From the NCBI GenBank assembly GCA_046155505.1, contig JBJXFK010000311.1, positions 1-23,830 on the forward strand: DNA of 23,830 bases, given 5' to 3'. The notes under the pieces were generated by a model that saw only the letters and a program-made list of their open reading frames with translations, had not been told where the DNA came from and did not search any database. Below, piece after piece: positions 7,607 through 15,630 of this stretch (the stretch's first letter is position 1; every line of letters starts with the position of its first letter). The position numbers and the translations under genes were made by a program. The DNA is from JBJXFK01 sp046155505 (GTDB taxonomy: Bacteria > Planctomycetota > Phycisphaerae > UBA1845 > Fen-1342).

Positions 7607-9154
7607 ATGAACACGCACGCTTACATTGGCCCGACCATCCTCGCGATGTTTGCCGCGATTCCAGCGTCGGCGCAACTCGCCGCGCAGCCGATCGTCGAAA
7701 CCAACGAAGCCGTCGCGCCGGCGAATGTGTTCCAACAGTCGCCGCGCCCGGCGCTGCACAGTACCGCCATCGCCGACGCATTCGCCGCCGGCCCTGACAC
7801 GGTTCTGCCCGCTCTCGGCGACAACGACTTTGTCGGCAACCTCACCGACGGCTTGCGCCTGCAAAACGGTCGCGTGTATGAATGGCTCGCCGGATCGGAC
7901 CTCGACGGCACTTGGCACGATCTACCCGATGGCTCGCTGCTTTGGACGTACTCGATTGCCTCGCCCAATGCCGCGGCTTTGCGCGTACGCTTCGATGCCA
8001 ACACGCACGCACGCGGCACGCAGCTTGTCTGCTTCGCAGGGAATGACCCGACCGAATCCGTCGGCCCCTATCGCCGCGCGAGCCAGCCGACCGATTTGCC
8101 GATCTGGTCCTCGCGTGTGCATGGCAACGAATTGCGCATCGAATGGCTCGTACCCGCAGAACTCGCCGCGACGGGCAAGTATGGCTCGGTGCAAATCACC
8201 GGCGTCTTGCAGATTTTCCCCGATCCGCCGGTGATCGATCGCGGCGGCGCGTGCCGCATCGACGTGACTTGTCACCCCGAATGGAACACGACTGCTCGGT
8301 CGGTCGCACAGTACGATTTCGTCGACGGCGGCAGCGGATTTGTCTGCTCCGGCGCGATGATCACCCGCTCCCCGACCGATGATTTCTCGCCGCTGTTTCT
8401 CACCGCAGCCCATTGCATCGAGACGCAGTCGAACGCGAATTCGATGGATATCTTCTGGTTCTTTCAAACGAGCAGTTGCGGTGCCGCATCGCCGGGCCGA
8501 AACAGCGCGACGTCCACGCAAGGCGCGCTGATCCTCAAGCGCGACGAAGACTCGGACACCTGCCTGCTGGGCCTGCCGATTGACGACATTCCGCCCGGAA
8601 TCACATTCGCCGGCTGGTCGAGCGCCCAAGCGCCGGACCCGACTAACGCGACGCTGATTCACCATCCGCTCGGCATGCGCAAGTCGTGGTCCACCGGCGA
8701 ACTGCTTGGCATCGAAGATGTTTCGCAGTGCTTCACGACCGCGTCCGACACCTACGACTATGAACTGTTCAACGGCGGACAAGACGGCGGCTCATCGGGT
8801 GCCCCCGTGTTCGACAACTCGGCGCACCGCATCCGCGCCGTCGCGACTTGCTCGACCACCGACAACTGCGACCCAACCGAAGACACCGGCGAAGGTTCGC
8901 TGCATCACGGTTTCCCGATTCACTCGCCTTACCTCATCGCGCAGCTCGATGTGTGGGTGCAAAACACCTATTTCGGCGGCGAGACGGGTAGTTCGACGCA
9001 GCCGTTCAACACGCTGATCGAAGGCTGGTACGCCGTCCGCGGCGGCGGCACGCTGCACCTGCGGGCGGGCGCGCCATACCCGGCGATGAACTTCATCGGC
9101 GCACGCGGCATGACGCTGACTGCCGAGAACGGAATCGTGCGCATTGGCGGATGA
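7607..9154 (+). CDS. Secreted trypsin-like (S1-type) serine endopeptidase
   Basis: 515 residues starting at ATG 7607, with an AAGG ten bases upstream. Residues 1-22 are a signal peptide (hydrophobic ILAMFAAIPASA). Residues about 25-210 form a beta-rich N-terminal region of unknown role. The protease domain covers about 213-455 and shows the expected catalytic triad: His269 in LTAAHC, probably Asp317 in DEDSDTCLL, and Ser397 in DGGSSGAP. Cysteines in CRIDVTC and AAHC and elsewhere suggest disulfides, which fits an exported enzyme of the lysyl-endopeptidase-like type. Cleavage specificity cannot be read with confidence. Residues about 466-515 form a short appended segment that resembles the end of the next gene's product (see findings). 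It lies between two other secreted-protein genes on the same strand. Confidence 0.9.
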   Translation: MNTHAYIGPTILAMFAAIPASAQLAAQPIVETNEAVAPANVFQQSPRPALHSTAIADAFAAGPDTVLPALGDNDFVGNLTDGLRLQNGRVYEWLAGSDLDGTWHDLPDGSLLWTYSIASPNAAALRVRFDANTHARGTQLVCFAGNDPTESVGPYRRASQPTDLPIWSSRVHGNELRIEWLVPAELAATGKYGSVQITGVLQIFPDPPVIDRGGACRIDVTCHPEWNTTARSVAQYDFVDGGSGFVCSGAMITRSPTDDFSPLFLTAAHCIETQSNANSMDIFWFFQTSSCGAASPGRNSATSTQGALILKRDEDSDTCLLGLPIDDIPPGITFAGWSSAQAPDPTNATLIHHPLGMRKSWSTGELLGIEDVSQCFTTASDTYDYELFNGGQDGGSSGAPVFDNSAHRIRAVATCSTTDNCDPTEDTGEGSLHHGFPIHSPYLIAQLDVWVQNTYFGGETGSSTQPFNTLIEGWYAVRGGGTLHLRAGAPYPAMNFIGARGMTLTAENGIVRIGG

Positions 9155-9158
9155 TCTG

Positions 9159-9263
9159 GTTTTGGATTGGGGATTTTGGATTTTGGATTGAGACAGAGCA
9201 CACGCCGCCGTCCGGCGACGGTTGACTCGCGAAAGCGGAATCCAAAATCCAAATCCAAAATTG
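9159..9263. repeat. Large inverted repeat built from TTTTGGATT words
   Basis: The left part (9159-9190) contains several TTTTGGATT-type words in one orientation; the right part (9239-9263) contains the complementary AATCCAAAA words. Together they give a stem of about 15 bp or more around a GC-rich centre with its own small inverted repeat (CGCCG...CGGCG). It fills the gap between the protease and the beta-lactamase-like gene. The same words appear inside the half-length UvrA coding region at 19945-19990. Confidence 0.85.
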
Positions 9264-9285
9264 CTAAGTCGCGGAGAAAATGACC

Positions 9286-10665
9286 ATGAAACGCGCTGCA
9301 ATCGTCCTGGCAATCGGAACCGCCTCCACCGCGCTGGCCCAGCTTCCCACCACCGGTCGCTTCATCTCGCAACTGAGCTGGGCTGACACCAACATGCGCG
9401 ATTTCATGGATCTCAATGACATTCGCGGCGGACTGCTCGCCATCTCGCGCAACGGCGTGATCGTCTATCAACGCGGCTTCGGCTATCACGACGACGGCGA
9501 AGACCAGCCCATGCCCGAGAACGCGCTCGTCCGCATCGCAAGCTGCACCAAGCCATTCACCGGTGCCGCGATCCAACAACTGGTGGTCGCCGGCGATTTC
9601 GACATGACCGACAACGCCTTCGAACTTGGCCAGGTTGGCGGCGGCGTGCTCAATATCACGCCCTTCGGCGGCCTCGGCGACTCACGGCTCCGCGACGTGA
9701 CCGTTCAACAACTGCTCACGCACATGGGCGGCTGGGATCGCGGAGCCGTCGGCGACTGGACCTACGAAGAGTGCCAAATCGCCGGCGACATGGACGTGAA
9801 CAGCCCGCCCGGCCGCACGAACACGATGCGCTGGATTCTCGGCCAGTCGTTGCAATTCACGCCCGGTGCGCGAGCTGACTATTCGAACATCGGCTACCTC
9901 GCCGCCGGCCTAATCGTCGAACAGGAAAGCGGCCTGTCGCTGATCACCTACCTGCGCCAAAACGTGCTGACGCCCGACATGTGGGTGCCGTCGACCGATC
10001 TACGCCAAGGCCGCACGTTTCAGGAGGATCAGCCCGCGCGCGAGGCCTACTACGACGGCGGCCTCGACTGGTGTGTTTTCGAAGGCGACTGCGCCCCGCT
10101 CCGCTGCTCGGTGCTGAGCGACAGCGCGTACGGCGGCTGGGATCATGAGGCCCGCATCGGTCAGGGCGGGCTGGTCATCAGCTCGGCCACCGCGCTCGAA
10201 TTCATGGCCCGTTACTACGTCGGCAGCGGTTCGATGTTTATCGGCGCGCCGGTTGACGCTGATGACTCCGGCTCGCACGGCGGTGCGCTGTCCGGCGTGA
10301 ACTGTCGTTTCTGGCAGCGCGGCGACGGCACGAATGTATTCATCTGGTTCAACAAGAAGAACGACGACGAGGACGGCAGCAATTTCGCCTCGCTCTTTGC
10401 GACGCGCATTGACGACGAACTCGACACGCAGACCGATTGGCCGACGACCGCCGTCGACGGCTTCTGGGTGCAGCCGGGCACCATCGGTCTCGGTTTTCTC
10501 GGCAGCTTCAACTACCCGTTCCAGAGCTTTGCGAGCGCGAATTCGCAACTCACCGCCGGTTCGAAAGTGAATCTGAAGCCCGGCAGCGAACCCGGGTTCA
10601 TTGGCACGATCTCGACCAAGATGCGCCTCTCCGCCCCGCTCGGTCTCGCCCGCCTCGGCGGCTAG
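9286..10665 (+). CDS. Secreted serine hydrolase of the beta-lactamase class C / DD-peptidase-like family
   Basis: 459 residues from ATG 9286. An ATG at 9280 is also possible, but GGAG at 9273-9276 is only three bases from it and nine from 9286. A signal peptide covers about residues 1-18 (KRAAIVLAIGTASTALA). Three active-site elements of the penicillin-recognising fold are present: SCTK (Ser86, Lys89), YSN (Tyr199, Asn201), and HGG near His331 in place of KTG. The predicted role is hydrolysis of a peptide, ester or beta-lactam substrate outside the cytoplasm; family members include esterases and DD-peptidases, so antibiotic resistance should not be assumed. The catalytic domain ends near 390. 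Residues about 411-459 form an appended segment similar to that of the protease upstream. The inserted region 255-275 has several cysteines. Confidence 0.9.
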   Translation: MKRAAIVLAIGTASTALAQLPTTGRFISQLSWADTNMRDFMDLNDIRGGLLAISRNGVIVYQRGFGYHDDGEDQPMPENALVRIASCTKPFTGAAIQQLVVAGDFDMTDNAFELGQVGGGVLNITPFGGLGDSRLRDVTVQQLLTHMGGWDRGAVGDWTYEECQIAGDMDVNSPPGRTNTMRWILGQSLQFTPGARADYSNIGYLAAGLIVEQESGLSLITYLRQNVLTPDMWVPSTDLRQGRTFQEDQPAREAYYDGGLDWCVFEGDCAPLRCSVLSDSAYGGWDHEARIGQGGLVISSATALEFMARYYVGSGSMFIGAPVDADDSGSHGGALSGVNCRFWQRGDGTNVFIWFNKKNDDEDGSNFASLFATRIDDELDTQTDWPTTAVDGFWVQPGTIGLGFLGSFNYPFQSFASANSQLTAGSKVNLKPGSEPGFIGTISTKMRLSAPLGLARLGG

Positions 10666-10691
10666 GTCATAGTGGTTGAACAGTGTGTTGG

Positions 10692-10727
10692 GTGCCATGC
10701 CAACGGCCGTTCGCGTCGGCATGCGCC
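10692..10727. repeat. Dispersed hairpin repeat B, copy 2
   Basis: 35 of 36 bases are identical to 5419-5454. The single change (A for G in the left arm) weakens one pair of the 9-bp stem. It lies 27 bases after the stop of the beta-lactamase-like gene. The whole gap 10666-11330 holds no convincing gene. It contains this element, the tandem repeat at 10871, its inverted partner at 11001, and the leader of uvrA. Confidence 0.85.
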
Positions 10728-10870
10728 GGAAACCGCACCAATCCGCACACGGCACGTCAGCGAACACCACCCGAAGCATACGCCCTGGCGTCGGACCCGA
10801 CTCGGCACCAGTATCCTTGACGACACCCTCGATACGCCGAGCGCGCATGCATCAAGTCTGCAGCCTGCCC

Positions 10871-11021
10871 ATCCTGCATATCCTGCATATCCTGCATATC
10901 CTGCATATTCTGTCGCATTCCTGCTCCGACGGAATCGGTGCCGCGCACGAGGTCATCGGCGAGTGGCGGCGAGAAAGCAAAAAAAGGTGATGTGAACAAG
11001 ATGGGCAGGATGTGCAGGATG
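10871..11021. repeat. Tandem 9-base repeat with an inverted partner
   Basis: Four perfect copies of ATCCTGCAT run from 10871 to 10906, followed by a degenerate copy (ATTCTGTCG). At 11001-11021 the complementary words GGCAGGATG and TGCAGGATG occur in the opposite orientation, so the two ends can pair around an ~85-base centre. The copies have no spacers between them, so this is not a CRISPR array. Confidence 0.8.
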
Positions 11022-11330
11022 CGGTGAAGAGCCGCACGGTTCCTTGCACGACGCCCCGGCGTGCGCATCGGGTGCGAATCAGTCCCTGAATCGATGACCC
11101 AGGCGCGCCCGTCAATCCCTCCTCGCGTCGTCTACCGCGACCCCCGAACCTTCGATACAATGGCCGGAATCGAGCCGCGGCGGTCGCCCAGGGAGGGACG
11201 ACCGAAGCCGCCCGCATCGTCCCGTGTCGCTTCGCACCGCGACCTCTCGGTCACTGGTCGTTTTCGCGCGGGCGAATGGGCAGGCGTTTCGCGGCGAACT
11301 CGGGCCGGGGTGTTTGCAAGAGGGGACGTA

Positions 11331-14237
11331 GTGGAACCGCGCTTGATTCGGGTCATCGGTGCCCGCCAGCATAATCTCCAAAACGTCAGCATCGACATCC
11401 CGCGCGACAAGCTGGTGGTGATCACCGGCCTGTCGGGTTCCGGAAAGAGCTCGCTCGCGTTCGACACGATCCACGCCGAAGGCCAGCGAAAGTACGTCGA
11501 GTCGCTCAGCGTTCACGCACGCATGTTTCTCGAACAAGTCGGAAAGCCTGATGTCGAACGCATCGACGGCCTGCCCCCGACGCTCGCGATCGAGCAACTC
11601 GCCTCCGCGCCGAACCCGCGTTCGACCGTCGCCACGACCACCGAAATCTACGACTTCCTGCGGCTGCTCTTCGCCCGCTGCGGCCGGCCGCATTGCCCAA
11701 CGTGCGGTACCGTTCTGCAACGCCGAACCGTCGATCAAATCGTCGATAGCGTTTTGGCCTATCCGCCGGACACGCGGGTAATGATCCTCGCCCCGCTGAT
11801 CCGCGGCAACGGCGATCACAAGGAAGCCGTACGGCAGATGCAGCGCGAGGGATTCGTGCGCGCTCGCGTGAACGGCGAACTGATCGAGGTGAAAGACCTG
11901 GCCGAATCGGCCCACGCGGCGGGCGGCAATCTCGATGTCGTAATCGATCGCATTCAGGTGCGACCCGACGCGCGACACCGCATCGCCGACGCGGTCGAGC
12001 TGTCGCTGCGCTTGGCCGAGGGGCGTGTCGTCGTCAGCCACAGCAACGGCGTCGCGGGCGGCAACGGTGTCGGCGGCGCGATCACGGCAACGGCGCAACA
12101 TGCGAACGGCACCGCCCAATGGGTGGACGCCGTGTTCAGCGAAAGCCCCGCATGCATGTCGTGCGGCCTGATGATTGCCGAGCTTGAGCCGCGCATGTTC
12201 AGCTTCAATTCGCCGTACGGTGCGTGCGGCGCGTGTGGCGGGCTGGGCACGATGTTGAAATTCGATCCCGATCTGGTAATTCCCGACCCGGATCAGACGC
12301 TCGCCGGCAGCGCCATCGCCCCGTGGGCCGGCGCAGGGAAAGCGCTCGGCGGTGCGTACGCGGCGACGATCAAGCAGCTTTGCGATGCCTTCGGCGTGAA
12401 GGCGAGCACGGCGTTTCGCAATCTGCCGGACGATTTGAAACGCATCGTTCTGCACGGCACGACCCTGCAGGACAGCCAAACGCGAAGCATCGAGTTTGAG
12501 GGCGTCATTCCGATTCTCGAACGCCGCACCGCCCAGGAAAAGCCCAAGGGCGAAGACGGAGCGTCGCGTCTCAGCGAATTTCAATCCGAGCATCCGTGCG
12601 ACGCCTGCGGCGGCGGACGGCTGCGGCCCGAGTCGCTGGCCGTGCGCATCGCGGCGCAGAACATTTTCGATGTCACGCAGCTCTCGATTCGTGCGGCGCT
12701 GCGCTGGTTCGACGGTCTGAAGCTCACCGGCGAGCACGCACAAATCGCCGAGCCGATCACGCGCGAAGTGAGTCGCAGGCTGAGCTTCATGGATGAAGTC
12801 GGGCTGCACTACCTGACACTCGAACGAGCGAGCGCCACGCTCAGCGGCGGAGAAGCGCAGCGCCTTCGCCTGGCAACGCAACTCGGAAGCGGACTCGTCG
12901 GCGTTTGCTATGTACTCGACGAGCCGACGATCGGTCTACACCAGCGCGACAACGAGCGGCTCATCGCTTCCATGCGCCGCCTGGTCGAGATCGGCAACAC
13001 GGTCATCGTCGTCGAGCATGACGAAGATGTAATCCGCGCCGCCGATCACCTGATCGACATCGGCCCCGGCGCGGGACTTCATGGCGGCCGGGTGATGTCC
13101 GAAGGCCCGACCGCGAAGGTGCTCGCCGACCCGAACTCGATCACGGGGCGATACCTCTGCGGCGAATACGAAATTCCGCTGCCCGACGAACGGCGCAAGG
13201 CGAAGCGCGATGAGTGGATCAAGCTCGAAAACGCGAGCGAAAACAACCTGAAGGCGATCAACGCCGAGATCCCTCTCGGTTCGTTCGTGGCCATTACCGG
13301 CGTGAGCGGCAGCGGCAAGAGCACGCTGATCGGGCAAACGCTCGTTCCCGCGTTGCGAAAGCGACTGAGCGCGGGCGGCGGCGCTCCGCAGCAGCACGGC
13401 CTCGGCCCGCAGGCCCGCGCGGGGGCGCTCGGGAAAATCGTCGGCGCGAATCGCATCGATCGCATCATCGAAATCGACCAGACGCCGATCGGCCGCACGC
13501 CGCGCAGCAACCCGGCGACCTACACCGGCGTATTCGACGAGATTCGCACGCTGTATGCCAAGACCAAAGAGGCCCGCATTCGCGGCTACAACGGCAGCCG
13601 GTTTTCGTTCAACGCCAAGGGCGGGCGGTGCGAGGCGTGCCAGGGCCAAGGCACGCGCAAGATCGAAATGCACTTCATGGCCGATCTGTTCGTCGAGTGT
13701 GCCGAATGCAAAGGCACACGTTACAACCGCGAGACGCTGGAGATCCGCTATCGCGGCAAGTCGATCGCCGACGTGCTCGAAATGCGAATCGAGGAAACGC
13801 TGAAGTTCTTCGACAGTTTCCCCAAGATCAAAGCTGGCGTACAGGCGCTCAGTGACGTAGGCCTCGGCTACGTGCGGCTTGGGCAACCAAGCAACACGCT
13901 CTCGGGCGGCGAGGCACAGCGCGTCAAGCTGGCGGCGGAACTGTGCAAACCCGCGACCGGGCGCACGCTCTATGTGCTCGACGAGCCGACGACAGGGCTG
14001 CACTTCGCCGACATTCACACGCTGCTGTCGGTGCTGAATCGATTGGTCGATATGGGCAATACGGTGCTGGTGATCGAACACAATCTCGACGTGATCAAGA
14101 CCGCCGACTGGGTGATCGACCTCGGCCCCGAGGGCGGCGACGCGGGCGGGCAAATTGTCGTCGCCGGCACGCCGGAGCAGGTCGGTGAGTGTGCGGCGAG
14201 CCATACTGGGCGGTATTTGAAGGCGAAGCTGAAGTAG
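11331..14237 (+). CDS. uvrA: UvrABC excinuclease subunit A (full length)
   Basis: The damage-sensing ATPase of nucleotide excision repair, which loads UvrB on DNA. From a GTG start at 11331 it is 968 residues, close to the usual ~940. AGAGGGGA lies six bases upstream and homology begins at once (RLIRVIGARQHNLQNV). The frame is open back to 11061, but those 90 codons do not resemble UvrA. First ATPase half: Walker A GLSGSGKS (33-40), the UvrB-binding region at about 120-270, zinc cysteines near 275, 278, 299 and 302, signature LSGGEAQRLRLA (504-515), Walker B YVLDEPTIGLH (527-537). Second half: Walker A GVSGSGKST (657-665), zinc cysteines near 767, 770, 790 and 793, signature LSGGEAQRVKLA (857-868), Walker B YVLDEPTTGLH. 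All key residues are present. A TACAAT at 11156-11161 could be a -10 element, but no good -35 matches it. No uvrB or uvrC lies nearby. Confidence 0.97.
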   Translation: MEPRLIRVIGARQHNLQNVSIDIPRDKLVVITGLSGSGKSSLAFDTIHAEGQRKYVESLSVHARMFLEQVGKPDVERIDGLPPTLAIEQLASAPNPRSTVATTTEIYDFLRLLFARCGRPHCPTCGTVLQRRTVDQIVDSVLAYPPDTRVMILAPLIRGNGDHKEAVRQMQREGFVRARVNGELIEVKDLAESAHAAGGNLDVVIDRIQVRPDARHRIADAVELSLRLAEGRVVVSHSNGVAGGNGVGGAITATAQHANGTAQWVDAVFSESPACMSCGLMIAELEPRMFSFNSPYGACGACGGLGTMLKFDPDLVIPDPDQTLAGSAIAPWAGAGKALGGAYAATIKQLCDAFGVKASTAFRNLPDDLKRIVLHGTTLQDSQTRSIEFEGVIPILERRTAQEKPKGEDGASRLSEFQSEHPCDACGGGRLRPESLAVRIAAQNIFDVTQLSIRAALRWFDGLKLTGEHAQIAEPITREVSRRLSFMDEVGLHYLTLERASATLSGGEAQRLRLATQLGSGLVGVCYVLDEPTIGLHQRDNERLIASMRRLVEIGNTVIVVEHDEDVIRAADHLIDIGPGAGLHGGRVMSEGPTAKVLADPNSITGRYLCGEYEIPLPDERRKAKRDEWIKLENASENNLKAINAEIPLGSFVAITGVSGSGKSTLIGQTLVPALRKRLSAGGGAPQQHGLGPQARAGALGKIVGANRIDRIIEIDQTPIGRTPRSNPATYTGVFDEIRTLYAKTKEARIRGYNGSRFSFNAKGGRCEACQGQGTRKIEMHFMADLFVECAECKGTRYNRETLEIRYRGKSIADVLEMRIEETLKFFDSFPKIKAGVQALSDVGLGYVRLGQPSNTLSGGEAQRVKLAAELCKPATGRTLYVLDEPTTGLHFADIHTLLSVLNRLVDMGNTVLVIEHNLDVIKTADWVIDLGPEGGDAGGQIVVAGTPEQVGECAASHTGRYLKAKLK

Positions 14238-14352
14238 CGAGTATCGAGTAGCGAATAGCGAGTTGATCGAAGAACCGCCCATCCGAACCCCGAGCGCAAG
14301 CGAGCGGGGTAACGTCGGCGAGTAGCGAGTCTCGAATAGCGAGTAGCGAGTG
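14236..14352. repeat. AGCGAGTA-type repeat tracts between uvrA and the nitrilase gene
   Basis: Degenerate runs of AGCGAGTA/TCGAGTA/GCGAATA words occupy 14236-14263, beginning at the uvrA stop codon, and 14317-14352. They lie inside or beside the long inverted repeat at 14283/14425. They have no coding value in any frame that I can support. Confidence 0.75.
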
Positions 14353-14451
14353 AATTGAAGACGCGCGGTGCTGGCTCGATAGTCGCCGCTCGAAGTTCAT
14401 TCCTTCACTCGACCCGGCGGCTCACCCCGCTCGATTGCGGTCGGGGTTCGG
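14283..14451. repeat. 27-base inverted repeat pair flanking the nitrilase leader
   Basis: Arms at 14283-14309 and 14425-14451 are complementary over 27 bases with two mismatches (CCGAACCCCGA.. and ..TCGGGGTTCGG), separated by 115 bases. The left arm also forms its own hairpin around GAGCGCAAGCGAGC. The right arm ends six bases before the Shine-Dalgarno region of the nitrilase gene. Confidence 0.8.
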
Positions 14452-14470
14452 ATCGCGTGAGGAGTCTTTG

Positions 14471-15400
14471 ATGCGGTTCGCCGTTGCGCAAGTCAGCCCC
14501 GTGTTCCTCGACCGCCTCGCCACGACGCAAAAGGCCGCCAACAGCATCCGCGCGGCAGCCGCCAAGGGTGCAAAGCTCGTCGCGTTCGGCGAGACACTCA
14601 TCCCGGCCTATCCGCTCTGGCTCTCGCGCACCGATGGCGCTCGCTTCGAGGCTGCAGATCAGAAGGAACTGCACGCGCTCTATCTTCGCGAATCCGTGAA
14701 CATCGATCGCGGCGACCTCGCACCGCTGTGCGACGCCGCCTGCGACTGCCGCATCGCAGTCGTCGTCGGCATAGCCGAGCGCGCGACGGATCGCGGCGGG
14801 CATTCCATCTATTGCTCGTGCGTCTTCATCGCGGCCGATGGGCAGATCAAATCCGTGCATCGCAAGCTGATGCCCACATACGAAGAGCGGCTCGCCTGGG
14901 CGATCGGCGACGGCGCGGGGTTGGTAACGCACGCAGTCGGCGAGTTCACCGTCGGCGCGCTCAACTGCTGGGAAAACTGGATGCCGCTCGCTCGCACCGC
15001 GCTCTATGCGGCGGGCGAGAACCTGCACGTCGCGATCTGGCCCGGCTGCAAGCGCCTGACCGAAGACATCACGCGCTTCATCGCCCGCGAGGGACGCAGC
15101 TTTGTCATTTCTGCGTCGTCCATCATTCGCGGCAGCGACATTCCAACGAACACGCCGCAGCGCAGCCGCATCGTCGCGAGCGAAAGCGAATTGCTCTACG
15201 ACGGCGGCTCGTGCATCGCCGGGCCGGACGGTGCGTGGATCGTCGAGCCGGTGGTCGGGCGCGAAGAGCTGATCGTCGCCGACCTCGACCTCACGAGGGT
15301 GTATGAAGAGCGACAGTCGTTCGACCCGGTCGGCCACTACGCCCGGCCGGATGTGCTGCGCTTGTCGGTGTCGCGCGAACGGCAAGGCGGTTTGGCGTAG
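14471..15400 (+). CDS. Nitrilase (C-N hydrolase superfamily, nitrilase branch)
   Basis: 309 residues from ATG 14471, with GAGGAG seven bases upstream. A cytoplasmic thiol enzyme expected to convert a nitrile to the carboxylic acid and ammonia. The Glu-Lys-Cys triad is visible with normal spacing: Glu41 in FGETLIPAYPLWL, Lys132 in HRKLMPTYEER (with the additional Glu139), and Cys166 in GALNCWENWMPLAR. The Cys-Trp-Glu context and the IP-x-YP-x-W segment favour true nitrilases over amidases. Substrate range (aliphatic, aromatic or cyanide-type) cannot be told from the sequence. There is no signal peptide. It stands alone: the upstream gap is filled with repeats, and the downstream gene is convergent. 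Confidence 0.92.
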   Translation: MRFAVAQVSPVFLDRLATTQKAANSIRAAAAKGAKLVAFGETLIPAYPLWLSRTDGARFEAADQKELHALYLRESVNIDRGDLAPLCDAACDCRIAVVVGIAERATDRGGHSIYCSCVFIAADGQIKSVHRKLMPTYEERLAWAIGDGAGLVTHAVGEFTVGALNCWENWMPLARTALYAAGENLHVAIWPGCKRLTEDITRFIAREGRSFVISASSIIRGSDIPTNTPQRSRIVASESELLYDGGSCIAGPDGAWIVEPVVGREELIVADLDLTRVYEERQSFDPVGHYARPDVLRLSVSRERQGGLA

Positions 15401-15438
15401 CTCGTGGATAGCACCAACCGCCGCGCCGAACGGCACTA

Positions 15439-15484
15439 CAAAAAAGTCGCGGGCGGCCGCGAGCAAGGGACATTTCCCCGCCCG
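15439..15484 (-). terminator. Possible intrinsic terminator for the PEP-CTERM gene
   Basis: Read on the minus strand, arms at 15477-15484 and 15448-15455 form an 8-bp GC stem (GCGGGCGG/CCGCCCGC), followed three bases later by six T residues (15444-15439). The 21-base loop is large and the site is about 150 bases past the stop codon, so support is modest. The rest of the gap 15401-15630 between the two convergent genes shows nothing recognisable. Confidence 0.35.
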
Positions 15485-15630
15485 CCGCCGCCCTGCGATG
15501 CATGACGCGTTCAGTGTGGCCATGTACAGCCCGCACCCATCGTCACTGCCAGGACTCCCCCGTCCTTGACTCGTGGAATCGAGACTGACGAGAGCGTCCG
15601 CTTGATTACTTCCGAACCGGTCGTCGCCAA

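Noticed and set aside
9286..10665. Antibiotic-resistance beta-lactamase
   Set aside because: The SxxK/YxN/HxG pattern is shared with many esterases and peptidases; the inserts and C-terminal segment do not point to a resistance enzyme.
10871..10915. Possible CRISPR array
   Set aside because: The 9-base units are directly adjacent, with no unique spacers and no cas genes.
11061..11330. N-terminal extension of uvrA by 90 residues
   Set aside because: The extension is low-complexity, Arg/Pro-rich and unlike UvrA. The GTG at 11331 has a good Shine-Dalgarno sequence and homology begins right after it.
11112..14282. Long minus-strand open frames opposite uvrA (11112-12881 and 12936-14282)
   Set aside because: They are shadows of a strongly conserved gene, with no ribosome-binding site or domain.
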